Part shown: positions 43,019-53,120 of the stretch, one piece after another
Numbering within the stretch: position 1 is the stretch's first letter
Layout: every line of letters starts with the position of its first letter
Assembly: GCA_004294445.1 (NCBI GenBank)
Contig: REAZ01000005.1
Span: 62,001-126,000, forward strand
Length of the DNA stretch: 64,000 nucleotides
Direction of reading: 5' to 3'
Origin: Cytophagales bacterium
GTDB taxonomy: Bacteria > Bacteroidota > Bacteroidia > Cytophagales > Thermoflexibacteraceae
Notes under the pieces: generated by a model
What the model was told of the DNA's origin: nothing
The model's database searches: none
The model's input: the letters and a program-made list of their open reading frames with translations, nothing else
Program-made: the position numbers and the translations under genes

Positions 43019-43101
43019 CAAAGTTTATTCTAACAATCTAAATTTTTTCTACATTTTAGTTGTTATTTTCCGTAAAGTAAAATCAAAAATCTTCGAGATA
43101 A

Positions 43102-43956
43102 ATGGAAACTATATTAATACCTACAGATTTTTCCCCACATTCCCTACACGCAATGAAGTTTGCCGTACGAATGTTGGCTAATGCAACAGATGTGAAACTC
43201 ATCTTTTTTCATGCTACCGAAACGCACATTCACCCTCGTGTGCCTACTAATCTTTATAAGGATGCCCTGCAATTTGACCTATCAAGCAATTGGGAGCGAT
43301 TGAAAGAATTTACGCAAAGAATGCTTACGCACTTAGGCATGGAGAAGCCTCCTTTCGAAATAGATTGGGTAGTAAAGCATGGGGAATTTCTAAGAAATGT
43401 GTTGGATACCATAGACGAGCAAAAAGTTGATTTAGTGGTGATTGGAAAATCAACTACTACAGGTTTGGGCAGATTTTTCTATGGCAGCGAATCGGCAGAG
43501 CTACTTGAAAAATCTCCTTGTGCAGTACTTATGTACCCTGCAAAATCAAAAAAACGTACTTTAGCAAAAATTAGCTTGGCATCTGTTACGTTGGAGTTAG
43601 ATAGTTTTTTTGAGGATTTGGTAACTTTTGCAAGAATATCAAATGCTAAAATAGATATTTTTCACATTCACGACGCAGTTACTCATGTCGCTGATTTTGA
43701 TACAGATGGTTTTTTAAAGAGATTGCAAGCTAAATACAAATATGAGCATATTTATCTTTCTTTCCTTGCGGCAGGAAGTGATGATACAGCAGATAACATA
43801 GAAGCCTATATAGCAACCGCACAGCCCGATGTGATGTGTGTAGCGAGCTATGAAAGACCTTGGTACGAAAAGATTTTCAATTCAAGTATTACAAAAACAT
43901 TGGCTTTTGAGGCTGATATTCCTCTATTGGTCTTAAAAAGAACAAATACAGCATAA
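43102..43956 (+). CDS. Universal stress protein, tandem UspA domains
   Basis: A 284-residue protein made of two UspA-like domains. The first is well conserved: [19 protein letters not shown] at the start, [38 protein letters not shown] at its end, with the G-x9-G-S/T nucleotide loop partly preserved. The second (about 150-284) is divergent, ending [22 protein letters not shown]. It is probably cytoplasmic, ATP-binding and stress-related. A DnaJ-like gene follows 16 bp later and may share the transcript, which fits a stress context. Confidence 0.87.
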   Translation: METILIPTDFSPHSLHAMKFAVRMLANATDVKLIFFHATETHIHPRVPTNLYKDALQFDLSSNWERLKEFTQRMLTHLGMEKPPFEIDWVVKHGEFLRNVLDTIDEQKVDLVVIGKSTTTGLGRFFYGSESAELLEKSPCAVLMYPAKSKKRTLAKISLASVTLELDSFFEDLVTFARISNAKIDIFHIHDAVTHVADFDTDGFLKRLQAKYKYEHIYLSFLAAGSDDTADNIEAYIATAQPDVMCVASYERPWYEKIFNSSITKTLAFEADIPLLVLKRTNTA

Positions 43957-43972
43957 TACCATTCACTCAAGT

Positions 43973-44905
43973 ATGGAATACAAAGATTATTATAAGATTT
44001 TAGGCGTAGCAAAAAGCTCTTCAGACGAAGAAATCAAAAAGGGGTATCGCAAACTTGCCAAGCAATACCACCCCGACAAAAATCCGGGAGACAAAACAGC
44101 AGAAGCTAAATTTAAGGAAATTAGCGAGGCTTATGACGTGCTTGGAGATGCCCAAAAACGAAAATATTATGATAAACTTGGTTCTAACTGGGCAGAGTAC
44201 CAGAAATACGGAGGCGACCCCGAAGATTTTTTGAGGCGAAAACAAAATCCTTTCCAGCGACCTAATACGGGGCAGCCGCAAGAAGGCTTTGATGCAGATG
44301 ACTCCTTCGGGGGTAGTTTTTCAGATTTTTTCAAAAATATCTTCGGCAAATTTGGAGGCGAAGACGAGCAAAGGTTCGGTCAAAGTCAGCGAGTAAGCAA
44401 AGGACGAGATTTTGAAACAGAAATGGAAATTACTTTGGAAGAGGCATATACAGGGACAGCAAGAATACTCAATGTGCTTAATCAGAGTCTTAGGCTGCAA
44501 GTAAAAGCAGGCGTGGAAGATGGGCAAAGACTCAAGCTTGCAGGTAGGGGGGGCGAAGGCACTGACGGCAAGCGCGGAGATTTATATGTAATAGTGAAAA
44601 TCGCCAAAAAAGAAGGGTTTGAACGCAAAGGTGATGACGTTCATTGCCTCGTAGAAGTGCCTGTCTATACGGCAGTATTGGGCGGAAAAGTGCTTATCAA
44701 GACTATGAGTAGTGAGATTAATTTCACTATCCCGCAAGGCACAGATAGCGGAAAAACATTTAGAATTAAAGGAAAAGGAATGCCAAAGTACGATAATCCT
44801 ACTGTCTTTGGCGACCTATACATCAAAGTAGCCCTACAGGTGCCTAAGAACCTTACTGCAAAAGAAACAGAACTATTTAAACAGTTGGCAGAACTGCGGA
44901 AATAA
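43973..44905 (+). CDS. DnaJ-family co-chaperone, CbpA-like
   Basis: A 310-residue class B J-protein. The J domain (1-70) has the HPD motif at 33-35 ([10 protein letters not shown]). It is followed by a Gly/Phe-rich linker ([17 protein letters not shown]), then two DnaJ C-terminal substrate-binding domains ([53 protein letters not shown]). There is no zinc-finger domain, which separates it from DnaJ proper and places it with CbpA. It stimulates DnaK ATPase and delivers unfolded clients. It lies 16 bp after the UspA gene and is convergent with an unknown gene. Confidence 0.93.
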   Translation: MEYKDYYKILGVAKSSSDEEIKKGYRKLAKQYHPDKNPGDKTAEAKFKEISEAYDVLGDAQKRKYYDKLGSNWAEYQKYGGDPEDFLRRKQNPFQRPNTGQPQEGFDADDSFGGSFSDFFKNIFGKFGGEDEQRFGQSQRVSKGRDFETEMEITLEEAYTGTARILNVLNQSLRLQVKAGVEDGQRLKLAGRGGEGTDGKRGDLYVIVKIAKKEGFERKGDDVHCLVEVPVYTAVLGGKVLIKTMSSEINFTIPQGTDSGKTFRIKGKGMPKYDNPTVFGDLYIKVALQVPKNLTAKETELFKQLAELRK

Positions 44906-44911
44906 GAAAAT

Positions 44912-45658
44912 CTATAAATCATTGGCTTGGTATAGTTTTTTGAGGTTTTCAAAGTTATTTCCGTATAGTTTTTTAAGAATATCTATGTTCTTTTTTAGCA
45001 TTTCTGCCGTTTTTCTATCTGCCAACAAAATTTTAAAAGTGCTAATTTCTTTCTTTTTATCACAGTTGGTCTTGTTTATTCCTTTTTCACAATATGCAAA
45101 TATTTTTTGCTCATATTTTGAGTTTACCTCTAAGAAGTCATAATTAGTTTTACTTGTTTTCTCTACTATCGGTCTTACAGTTCCTAATTGATTGATATTA
45201 AAGGTAATCTCGATGAGCATTTCGCCTTCCAACCCTGTTTTGTAACTATAAGTACACATAGAGTCTGCGTGCTGTAGGAAAACGTCGGTGATTTTTCTTG
45301 CCCAAATTTGGTCTGCTTCATGCCTTTCTATCGTACCATTTCCCTTACTTTCTATCAAGCCCTTTACCTGCGCTATCGCATCTGCTTTTTTCTGCAAAAT
45401 AATATCAGCTATTTGGCGGTCTTCGGCAGATTGCATTGCCAAAGCATTTCTTTGTCGCTCCTCTTCTGCCATACGTTTTTCTTGTGCCGCCTTTAGTTGC
45501 GCCTCCATTAGCTCCTTTTGATGTCTTTGTTCGTCTTGCAAAAGATGAAGTCGAAACTGCCGTTCGTCCTCTACGGATTTTTGATACTCATTCCATCCCA
45601 AATAACCTATCACACCCAATACGCCAATTAGCACCAAAAAAAATGTCTTTTTGTCCAT
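44912..45658 (-). CDS. Membrane-anchored coiled-coil protein of unknown function
   Basis: A 248-residue protein with one N-terminal membrane helix (FFLVLIGVLGVIGYLGW) and then a charged coiled coil to about residue 100 (Gln/Glu/Arg-rich, LLQDEQRHQKELMEAQLKAA). The C-terminal globular part contains four cysteines (including CTYSY, YCEKG and TNCDKK) and a segment EMLIEITFNINQLGTVRP reminiscent of TonB-like or TolA-like C-terminal strands. This could be an envelope-spanning adaptor, but I do not recognise the family. It is transcribed alone between convergent dnaJ-like and divergent rbfA. Confidence 0.6.
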   Translation of the reverse strand: MDKKTFFLVLIGVLGVIGYLGWNEYQKSVEDERQFRLHLLQDEQRHQKELMEAQLKAAQEKRMAEEERQRNALAMQSAEDRQIADIILQKKADAIAQVKGLIESKGNGTIERHEADQIWARKITDVFLQHADSMCTYSYKTGLEGEMLIEITFNINQLGTVRPIVEKTSKTNYDFLEVNSKYEQKIFAYCEKGINKTNCDKKKEISTFKILLADRKTAEMLKKNIDILKKLYGNNFENLKKLYQANDL

Positions 45659-45717
45659 CTTATTCCAATATTTAAAGTTCTTGTTTTTGTCTTTACCTAA
45701 ATTAACGAAACTTTGTG

Positions 45718-45725
45718 TATTTTTG
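45718..45725 (+). promoter_or_regulatory. Putative -7 element of rbfA
   Basis: TATTTTTG, a full match to TAnnTTTG, 46 bp ahead of the rbfA ATG, with only TTTAC near the -33 position. Confidence 0.42.
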
Positions 45726-45770
45726 TGCGGATTTAGTAAATTAATCGGAGAAAATTAGCAATTTAATTTT

Positions 45771-46148
45771 ATGGAAGAAACAACAAGGCAAAGAAAATTT
45801 GCTCGCCTGATGCAGAAAGAGTTGAGTAGTATTTTTCAAAAAGAGGCAAAAGAGTATGCTGCAGGAAGTTTATTAACGATTACAGTAGTGAGAGTAACTC
45901 CCGACTTGGGCTTGGCAAAGATTTATTTAAGTTTTTTTCCAGAAGATAAAAGTGGTGAAAAGTTAGCCAAACTTCAGCAAGACAAAGCCATTATTAAGAA
46001 AATTCTTGGTAATAAAATAAGAAATGAAGTGAGAGTTATCCCTGATATTGCATTTTTTGTAGATGATACCTACGAGGAAGTAAGTCAGATGGATAGTTTG
46101 ATAAAATCTTTAAATATTCCAAAAGAAGACAAAGAAGAAAGCCAATAA
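45771..46148 (+). CDS. rbfA: Ribosome-binding factor A
   Basis: A 125-residue KH-like protein that helps mature the 30S subunit by binding near the 16S rRNA 5' helix. The sequence shows the family features: an N-terminal helix RQRKFARLMQKELSSIF, the strand TITVVRVTPDLGLAKIYLSF, and the C-terminal KIRNEVRVIPDIAFFVDDTYEE. Length is normal. The stop codon overlaps the ATG of the following membrane-protein gene (TAATG), so they are translationally coupled. Confidence 0.94.
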   Translation: MEETTRQRKFARLMQKELSSIFQKEAKEYAAGSLLTITVVRVTPDLGLAKIYLSFFPEDKSGEKLAKLQQDKAIIKKILGNKIRNEVRVIPDIAFFVDDTYEEVSQMDSLIKSLNIPKEDKEESQ

Positions 46149-47548
46149 TGCTTAGTTTTTTCAGAATAAACGACCCGCTACGTCTGATTGGCGTATTCAT
46201 TATTTTCATAATAATACGCATAGTGTTTTTTTTTCAAATACCGCCTATCTTGATTCCTGAGCTAAATTGGCTGATAATTGGCGAAAAATTAGGAGGAGGG
46301 GCTATCATGTATGTAGATGTTTGGGATAATATTGCTCCTTTTTCTGCCCTTGTTTATTGGATATTGTATGAGATAGTAGGTAATTCTCTTATTACTTATC
46401 ATATTTTGGCGATGACTTTAGTTTTCATTCAGGCAGCCGTTTTCAATCAAATGCTGCTCAAAAAAAATATGTATAGCGAAAAAAACTACTTGCCTGCTCT
46501 TTTGTACGTGCTTTTTTCGTGTAGCAGTTTTGATATGCTCACACTTTCTCCGCCTTTACTTTCGCTTACTTTTTTGCTATTGGTCATTCGTAATATATTG
46601 TCTTTGAGTGAGAACGCTTTTGATAATGAAATTTTTAAAACAGGGCTTTACTTGGGAATCGCTATTTTGCTCTACCTGCCAAGTTTTGTTTTTATTGCTT
46701 TTATCGCACTTGGTTTCACGCTTTTCCGCACAGCGTCTATTCGTCAGTATCTTTTGTTTGTGTATGGGATTAGTTTTGTATTCAGTTTGGTAGTTTTGTA
46801 TTATTTATGGATTGGGGGGCTTGATTCCTTTTTGCAAAATTATTTATTTACCGTACTTAATATCGATTTTTCTTCTCATCTTTCGTGGCAGACACTCGTG
46901 ATAGTGATGTTTGTTCCTACTCTTTTTCTCGTTTTTGGGCTGATGCGAGTTTTTGCAGAAACTGCTTTTATCAATTTCCAAAGCAATACACAATTACTAT
47001 TGTTAATTTGGTTAGCTACTGCATTGCTTACTAACCTCTTTGCTACTACTTTTGCTACTTATCAGCTTATTCTACTTGCTCCTACGTTTAGCTTGTTTGT
47101 AACCTACTTTTTTTTATTGTATAAAAAAAGATTTTTAAAAGAATTATTATTTTTCATCTTATTGATAGGCACAGGTTTAAGTGGTTATTGGAGTTGTTTT
47201 CCTTTGGGCAAACTTCGCAACTACGTCAGCTATAGTGCCGTTATTGCTAAAAAGCCCGCCGACTTTACTGTTAGTAATAAGCGAATATTGGTACTCGGCA
47301 AAGATAAATCTTATTATTATGGGAATCAGATGGCAACGCCTTATCTGAATTGGGAACTTTCACAGGCACATTTTGCTAATCTGGAGTATTATTCAGGCAT
47401 GGTGGCTGTCTATGAAAATTTGCAAAAAGATATGCCCGAAGTCATCATAGATGATTCGGGCGTTGGCAATCAGATTTTTAGCAAAATTCCTATCCTTCAG
47501 GGTTTTTATACTCAAAAAGGAAATTTGTACTTTTTGAAGAAGAAATAA
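46148..47548 (+). CDS. Polytopic membrane protein, DUF6427/GT-C-like
   Basis: A 466-residue protein with about 12 hydrophobic segments and a soluble C-terminal tail (about 370-466, containing KRILVLGKDKSYYYGNQMATPYLNW). The early loop holds YVDVWDNIAPFSALVYW, where acidic residues follow the first membrane segment as in GT-C (dolichol-phosphate-mannose-like) glycosyltransferases. The overall look matches the DUF6427-type proteins of Bacteroidota that follow rbfA or are near gliding genes. Function is not known; a role in surface glycan or lipid assembly is inference. It is coupled to rbfA by a 1-bp overlap. Confidence 0.65.
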   Translation: MLSFFRINDPLRLIGVFIIFIIIRIVFFFQIPPILIPELNWLIIGEKLGGGAIMYVDVWDNIAPFSALVYWILYEIVGNSLITYHILAMTLVFIQAAVFNQMLLKKNMYSEKNYLPALLYVLFSCSSFDMLTLSPPLLSLTFLLLVIRNILSLSENAFDNEIFKTGLYLGIAILLYLPSFVFIAFIALGFTLFRTASIRQYLLFVYGISFVFSLVVLYYLWIGGLDSFLQNYLFTVLNIDFSSHLSWQTLVIVMFVPTLFLVFGLMRVFAETAFINFQSNTQLLLLIWLATALLTNLFATTFATYQLILLAPTFSLFVTYFFLLYKKRFLKELLFFILLIGTGLSGYWSCFPLGKLRNYVSYSAVIAKKPADFTVSNKRILVLGKDKSYYYGNQMATPYLNWELSQAHFANLEYYSGMVAVYENLQKDMPEVIIDDSGVGNQIFSKIPILQGFYTQKGNLYFLKKK

Positions 47549-47572
47549 GGAATGGATAAGTAGTCATTTGCT

Positions 47573-50032
47573 TTATTTTGTTACTTTGCTTGTCTTTGGG
47601 CTTGTTTTTTTAGGAGTTACCTCTTTTTTAGCTACTGTCTTTTTAGCTGTAGTTTTGGGTTTGACTTCGGCTTTTGCCTTTGTTTCAGGCTTTTTTATTT
47701 CTGTTTTCTTGGTAAATTTGCCTCCTTTTTTTTCTGGAGTAGCATCCGCAAGGGCTATACATTCCTCTAATGTCAGTTCGGCTGGAGCTTTGTCTTTGGG
47801 AATTTTTACGTTCTTATCTCCAGCTGCTATGTAAGCACCAAATCGTCCATTAATCACCTTTATATCAGGGCGTTCTGCAAACTCTTTGATATACTTTTGA
47901 GCATCCGCCTGGCGTTTTGCCATGATGAGTTTGATGCCCTCTTCCTCGCTAATAGTGAACGGGTCTTGCTCTTTTTGGAGGGAGTAAAACTTGTCGCTGT
48001 GCTTTATGTAAGGTCCGAAACGCCCAAGTGCGGCAGTCATTTTTATCCCTTCGTACTCGCCTACTTCTCTGGGTAGTTTGAAAAGTTCGAGAGCTTCTTC
48101 CAAGCTAATTATTTCTAAAAGTTGCCCTTTCCGAAGACTTGCATACTTGGGCTTTGCTTCTTCCTCTCCGCCTATCTGCACGTACGCACCGTATCTGCCG
48201 AGCTTGGCAATAATTTCTTTGCCCGTAATAGGGTCTGTGCCTAAGATGCGTGTGCTACTTACCGAAACTCGCTCTGCCTCAGTCTGTGTTTTCTCTACTT
48301 GCGGGTGAAAATCTTGGTAGAAATTGCCAATCATTTTTGCCCATTCTGTTTTTCCGTGCGAAATTTTATCAAATTCCTCTTCTACGTTTGCCGTAAAAGA
48401 ATAGTCTATTACTTCTGGGAAATTACTCACCAAAAAGTCATTGACCTGCATGGCAATATCAGTAGGAAACAATTTCATTTTTTCAGCACCCGTAATTTCT
48501 GTTTTGGTTTGCGTAGCTATCTTGTTGTTTTTGAGTATTAACTCTTGATACTTTCTCTCCTTACCATCGCGAGATTCCTTGAGTACATAGCCGCGCTGCT
48601 GCACTGTAGAAATGGTAGGTGCGTAAGTAGAAGGTCTGCCAATGCCCATTTCCTCTAATTTTTTCACCAAACTTGCCTCCGTATAGCGGGCTTCAGCTGT
48701 GGTAAATCGTTCTAAGGCTTTCATATAGTCCAAATCTAATACTTGCCCGATGCTTAGGGGCGGCAACATTCCTTTTTGCTCCTCGTCTTCGCTGTCGTCA
48801 TCTGACGATTCTATATAGACTTTCAAAAATCCATCAAATAAGATGACTTCGCCTGTTGCCTGTAGCTTTTCGGGCAGGGCGACAGGGCTGTTAGCGGGCA
48901 AAATATCGATGGTAGCTATTGTTCTTTCCAACTTTGCGTCTGCCATCTGTGAGGCAATGGCTCGCTTCCAGATTAGCTCGTATAGACGCTGCTCATTGCG
49001 GTCATTTCCTGCTTGCTGGACGGCAAAATTAGTAGGTCTGATGGCTTCGTGTGCTTCTTGCGCTCCCTCCGTCTTGGTTTTGAAGTGCCTTACCTCTACG
49101 TATTGGTTGCCGTAATTGTTTGCTATGGTGGAAGTTGCTCCGTTGATGGCATCATTGGAGAGATTCAAGGAGTCTGTTCTCATGTAAGAAATATGCCCCG
49201 CTTCGTAGAGTCTTTGGGCTAAGGACATTGTTTGTGCTACCGAGAAATACAATTTCCTACTTGCTTCTTGCTGCAAAGTAGAAGTTGTAAAAGGAGGTGA
49301 GGGAGATTTCTTGGCGGGTTTTTTCTCTAAATTCGAGATTTTGAAAGTGGCAGCCACGCATTTCTGCAAAAATTTGAATGCGTCTTCCTCTTTTTCTATT
49401 TTCTTGGGAATTTCGGCGTTCAGCTTCTTGCCTTTTTCCAAATTAAAATTTGCGCTAATCTTATAGGCAGAAGTAGCTTTGAATTTCTGGATTTCTCTTT
49501 CCCTATCCACCACAAAGCGTACCGCTACTGACTGCACTCTGCCTGCGGAAAGCCCCATTTTTACTTTTTTCCAAAGCACAGGCGATAGTTCAAAACCCAC
49601 TAATCTATCCAATACGCGGCGAGCTTGCTGTGCATTGACCAAATCCATGTCTATTTGGCGAGGATTGGCAATGGCTTTGAGAATAGCTGTTTTGGTAATT
49701 TCCCTAAAAACAATACGTTTTGTCTTTTTTATGTCTATGTTTAATGCCTCTTTCAAGTGCCAAGAAATAGCCTCTCCTTCGCGGTCATCGTCTGTTGCTA
49801 ACCAAACTACTTCCGCTTGCTTTACCAACTTCGCTAATTCACTTACCAAAGATTTCTTATCTTCTGAAACTTCATAAATAGGTTTGAAACCATTTTTTAC
49901 GTCAATGGCATTATTATCTTTGGGCAAGTCGCGCACATGTCCGTAGCTTGACTTCACTACGAAGTCTTTTCCTAAGTATCCCTCTATTGTTTTTGCCTTC
50001 GCAGGTGATTCTACTATGACTAAGTTTTTCAT
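47573..50032 (-). CDS. topA: DNA topoisomerase I
   Basis: An 819-residue type IA topoisomerase that relaxes negative supercoils. The TOPRIM domain has Glu9 in VIVESPAKAKT and the acidic DDDREG at 81-86; the catalytic tyrosine is Tyr283 in HISYMRTDS. The C-terminus has repeats lacking zinc-binding cysteines (RYGAYVQIGG, RFGPYIKHSD, RFGAYIAAGD), as in many Bacteroidota, and ends in a long Lys/Ala/Pro/Thr-rich basic tail (from about 770) that should bind DNA non-specifically. Upstream lies a pair of 12-bp repeats that may be regulatory. Confidence 0.96.
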   Translation of the reverse strand: MKNLVIVESPAKAKTIEGYLGKDFVVKSSYGHVRDLPKDNNAIDVKNGFKPIYEVSEDKKSLVSELAKLVKQAEVVWLATDDDREGEAISWHLKEALNIDIKKTKRIVFREITKTAILKAIANPRQIDMDLVNAQQARRVLDRLVGFELSPVLWKKVKMGLSAGRVQSVAVRFVVDREREIQKFKATSAYKISANFNLEKGKKLNAEIPKKIEKEEDAFKFLQKCVAATFKISNLEKKPAKKSPSPPFTTSTLQQEASRKLYFSVAQTMSLAQRLYEAGHISYMRTDSLNLSNDAINGATSTIANNYGNQYVEVRHFKTKTEGAQEAHEAIRPTNFAVQQAGNDRNEQRLYELIWKRAIASQMADAKLERTIATIDILPANSPVALPEKLQATGEVILFDGFLKVYIESSDDDSEDEEQKGMLPPLSIGQVLDLDYMKALERFTTAEARYTEASLVKKLEEMGIGRPSTYAPTISTVQQRGYVLKESRDGKERKYQELILKNNKIATQTKTEITGAEKMKLFPTDIAMQVNDFLVSNFPEVIDYSFTANVEEEFDKISHGKTEWAKMIGNFYQDFHPQVEKTQTEAERVSVSSTRILGTDPITGKEIIAKLGRYGAYVQIGGEEEAKPKYASLRKGQLLEIISLEEALELFKLPREVGEYEGIKMTAALGRFGPYIKHSDKFYSLQKEQDPFTISEEEGIKLIMAKRQADAQKYIKEFAERPDIKVINGRFGAYIAAGDKNVKIPKDKAPAELTLEECIALADATPEKKGGKFTKKTEIKKPETKAKAEVKPKTTAKKTVAKKEVTPKKTSPKTSKVTK

Positions 50033-50063
50033 CTATTCTTGATTTGCTTCTCTTAAATTTTCC

Positions 50064-50096
50064 CAAATATGCAAGTATTTTTTTCAAATATGCAAG
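50064..50096 (-). repeat. Two 12-bp direct repeats upstream of topA
   Basis: CAAATATGCAAG occurs at 50064-50075 and 50085-50096, offset by 21 bp (two helical turns). On the coding strand it reads CTTGCATATTTG, which contains a CATATTTG close to the -7 consensus. It may form the topA promoter or an operator. Confidence 0.45.
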
Positions 50097-50231
50097 ATTT
50101 TGGTCAGTACCCACCAATTTTTAAGATGCCTTACCAAAAGTAGTGCCGAAAAGTGGTCATTATTCTCTCGCTATTCCTCTGTTTTGCTGCTGCCCAAAGC
50201 CAAAAAACTATGAATCGGGGGCTTATTTTCC

Positions 50232-52871
50232 TCACTTCCCCATCAATCCCTTAATCTCATTCAGTTTCAACAGTGCCTCCACAGGGGAAATGGTATTGAT
50301 GTCCAATTTTTTGAGCATTTCTTTGACCACATTATAGTTCGGGTCTTTTGCTTCAAAAAGGTTGAACTGAAAAGTATTGGGCGGCAATCCGCTTTTAGGT
50401 AATTCTCTGATTTTGAGTTTGTTTTTGTCTTTAGTTTTTTCTTCTTCTAAGCCTTCTAAGACCTCGCTTGCCCTGATGACCACTTGGTTGGGCATTCCTG
50501 CCATTTGGGCTACGTGAATCCCGAAACTGTGTTCGCTGCCGCCCTCTTTGAGTTTGCGAAGAAAAAGAACTTTATTGCCTACTTCTTTGACTGCTACGTT
50601 GAAGTTTTTTACTCTCGGCAGGTCTTTTGCCAATTCGTTAAGTTCGTGGTAATGGGTAGCAAATAGCGTTTTTACAAAATATTTCGGGTGATTGTGCAAA
50701 TACTCCACTATTGACCAAGCAATGGAAATGCCATCATAAGTGCTTGTTCCTCTGCCTATTTCGTCCATCAATACCAAACTTTTCTCACTCAAATTGTTCA
50801 ATATGCTTGCCGTTTCAGTCATTTCTACCATAAAAGTAGATTCCCCTCTTGCCAAGTTGTCTGAAGCCCCTACGCGCGTAAAAACCTTGTCGACCATGCC
50901 AATTTCTGCACTTTCGGCAGGAACAAAACTGCCCATTTGTGCCATCAGGACAATCAGGGCAGTTTGGCGGAGGAGTGCGGACTTGCCCGCCATGTTAGGG
51001 CCTGTGATAATCATAATCTGCTGATTTTCATCATCTAAGAAAACATCATTAGGGATATATGCCTCTCCCAGAGGAAGTTGTGTTTCTATGACAGCGTGCC
51101 GCCCGCCTTTGATATTGAGCAAATTCGCATCGGACATTTGCGGCTGCGTATATTTCTGATGCACGCCTACTTCGGCAAAGGAAAGCAAGCAATCGAGCAT
51201 TGCCAATATGCGGGCGTTGTCTTGGATATAGCTTACATACTCGGTAGAAGTTTGCACTAATTTGAGATACAAATTTTGCTCAATCGAGTTGATTTTTTCT
51301 TCGGCGGTGAGTATTTTTTCTTCGTATTCTTTGAGTTCGGGGGTGATATAACGCTCTGCTCCTGTGAGGGTTTGCTTGCGAATCCAATCATTAGGAACTT
51401 TGTCTTTGTGGGTATTGCGTACTTCCAAATAATAGCCAAAAACGCTATTATAAGAAATTTTTAGTGAGCTAATGCCTGTTCTAATAGCCTCTTTTTCTTG
51501 GAGTTTTTCCAAATAATCCTTCCCCGAAAAGGCTATTTTCCGCAAATTGTCCAATTCTTCATGGATGCCATCTTTGATAATTCCGCCCTGATTGCTTACC
51601 ATTGGGGCTTCTTCTTTAAGTTCTTTTTCTATTTTCTCCAAAAGAAATCCACAAGGGTTAATTTTGTCTGCCCATTTCGCTAAAAGCTCGCCTTCAGACC
51701 GTTGTTTTAGGAGTGCTTTGATGGGAACAATACTTTTTAATGCTCTTTTGAGCTGTAGCATTTCCCTTGGATTAATCCTACCTACGGAAACTTTGGAAAT
51801 GAGCCGTTCCAAATCTCCAATGAGCTTCAAATATTTTAACAACCCTTCTCTATCATCTTCATTTTCAATAAAAAAACGAAGTATCTGATGGCGTTCTTCT
51901 ACTTCATTTCTATCTTTGAGCGGCATCACTACCCACTTTCGCATCAGCCTTGCCCCCATTGGCGTAACGGTTTTATCTAAAATATCTATCAGAGGAACGC
52001 CGCCTTCTTGCTGTGGGAAAATGAGTTCCAAATTGCGAATAGTGAACTTGTCTAACCACACATAACGCTCCTCGGCAATGCGGGCAATAGAAGAAATATG
52101 CCTAATTTCTCTGTGTTCGGTAAGTTCCAAATAGTACAAAATAGAACCTGCCGCCGCGATGCCCTCTTTCAGATTTTCAATTCCAAAGCCCTTGAGTGTA
52201 TTGGTTTGGAAATGGCGAATGAGTTTTTCATAGCCGTAGTCGAACTGATATACCCAATCGTCGAGGGTGTAGGTATTGAATCTGTCGGCAAATGTATCTT
52301 CGAAAGTGGTCTTAAATTTTTTATTAAAAATAATTTCTGAAGGGCTAAAGCTCTGTAAAAGTTTCTCAATGTAGCTAATTTCGCCTTGTGCTGCCAAAAA
52401 TTCGCCTGTGGAAATATCTAAAAATGCAATGCCAATCCGCCCTTCGGCAGTGAGGTGCAAAGAAGCCAAATAATTATTTTTCTTTCCTTCCAACACATGG
52501 TCATTAAAGGAAACACCGGGCGTAACTAATTCGGTAACACCACGTTTTACGATTCCTTTCGCAAATTTGGGGTCTTCCAATTGGTCGCAAATTGCCACCC
52601 TTTCGCCCGCCCTGACCAATTTGGGCAAGTAATTATCCAAAGAATGATGAGGAAAGCCTGCCAATTCGATAAACGCTGCCGCACCGTTAGCCCGCCGAGT
52701 AAGGACAATACCGAGAATTTTGCTTGCTTTGATGGCATCTTCGCCAAAAGTTTCATAAAAATCGCCCACTCTAAAAAGCAAGATAGCACCAGGGTATTTT
52801 GCCTTGAAGATGTTGTACTGCTTCATCAGGGGAGTCTCTTTGTTGGGATTCATGCGTTTGGTTGCTAACAA
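50232..52871 (-). CDS. mutS: DNA mismatch repair protein MutS
   Basis: An 879-residue mismatch-recognition ATPase. The mismatch-wedge motif is Phe38-Tyr39-Glu40 in GDFYETFG. The ATPase domain shows ITGPNMAGKSALLRQ (about 622) and DEIGRGTSTYDGISIAW (about 702), and the helix-turn-helix end is HVAQMAGMP. Domain order and length are normal for MutS1. Two starts are possible: ATG 52871 or ATG 52853 (MNPNKETPLMKQY), the second closer to relatives. mutL is not adjacent. It is divergent from lpd, with a 250-bp gap between them. Confidence 0.96.
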   Translation of the reverse strand: MLATKRMNPNKETPLMKQYNIFKAKYPGAILLFRVGDFYETFGEDAIKASKILGIVLTRRANGAAAFIELAGFPHHSLDNYLPKLVRAGERVAICDQLEDPKFAKGIVKRGVTELVTPGVSFNDHVLEGKKNNYLASLHLTAEGRIGIAFLDISTGEFLAAQGEISYIEKLLQSFSPSEIIFNKKFKTTFEDTFADRFNTYTLDDWVYQFDYGYEKLIRHFQTNTLKGFGIENLKEGIAAAGSILYYLELTEHREIRHISSIARIAEERYVWLDKFTIRNLELIFPQQEGGVPLIDILDKTVTPMGARLMRKWVVMPLKDRNEVEERHQILRFFIENEDDREGLLKYLKLIGDLERLISKVSVGRINPREMLQLKRALKSIVPIKALLKQRSEGELLAKWADKINPCGFLLEKIEKELKEEAPMVSNQGGIIKDGIHEELDNLRKIAFSGKDYLEKLQEKEAIRTGISSLKISYNSVFGYYLEVRNTHKDKVPNDWIRKQTLTGAERYITPELKEYEEKILTAEEKINSIEQNLYLKLVQTSTEYVSYIQDNARILAMLDCLLSFAEVGVHQKYTQPQMSDANLLNIKGGRHAVIETQLPLGEAYIPNDVFLDDENQQIMIITGPNMAGKSALLRQTALIVLMAQMGSFVPAESAEIGMVDKVFTRVGASDNLARGESTFMVEMTETASILNNLSEKSLVLMDEIGRGTSTYDGISIAWSIVEYLHNHPKYFVKTLFATHYHELNELAKDLPRVKNFNVAVKEVGNKVLFLRKLKEGGSEHSFGIHVAQMAGMPNQVVIRASEVLEGLEEEKTKDKNKLKIRELPKSGLPPNTFQFNLFEAKDPNYNVVKEMLKKLDINTISPVEALLKLNEIKGLMGK

Positions 52872-53120
52872 ATAATGATGATTAATTCCTATTTTGTGCT
52901 TACAAACTTAGCAAACTTTCTTTTGTTTTACAAAGTTTGGAACTGTATGAGCAGATGATACTTAAAAATATCTTACATTCATTTAATTTTGCTATTGTTG
53001 GATATTTCATTATTTTTACGGTAGTATTTCTTGGGTCTGCAAATGACCGCTCCCTTGCCCTCTGTATGGGAAATAAGACATAAGTTTTTAGCAATCTGAA
53101 ACAATCTAATTTAGCAAAAA

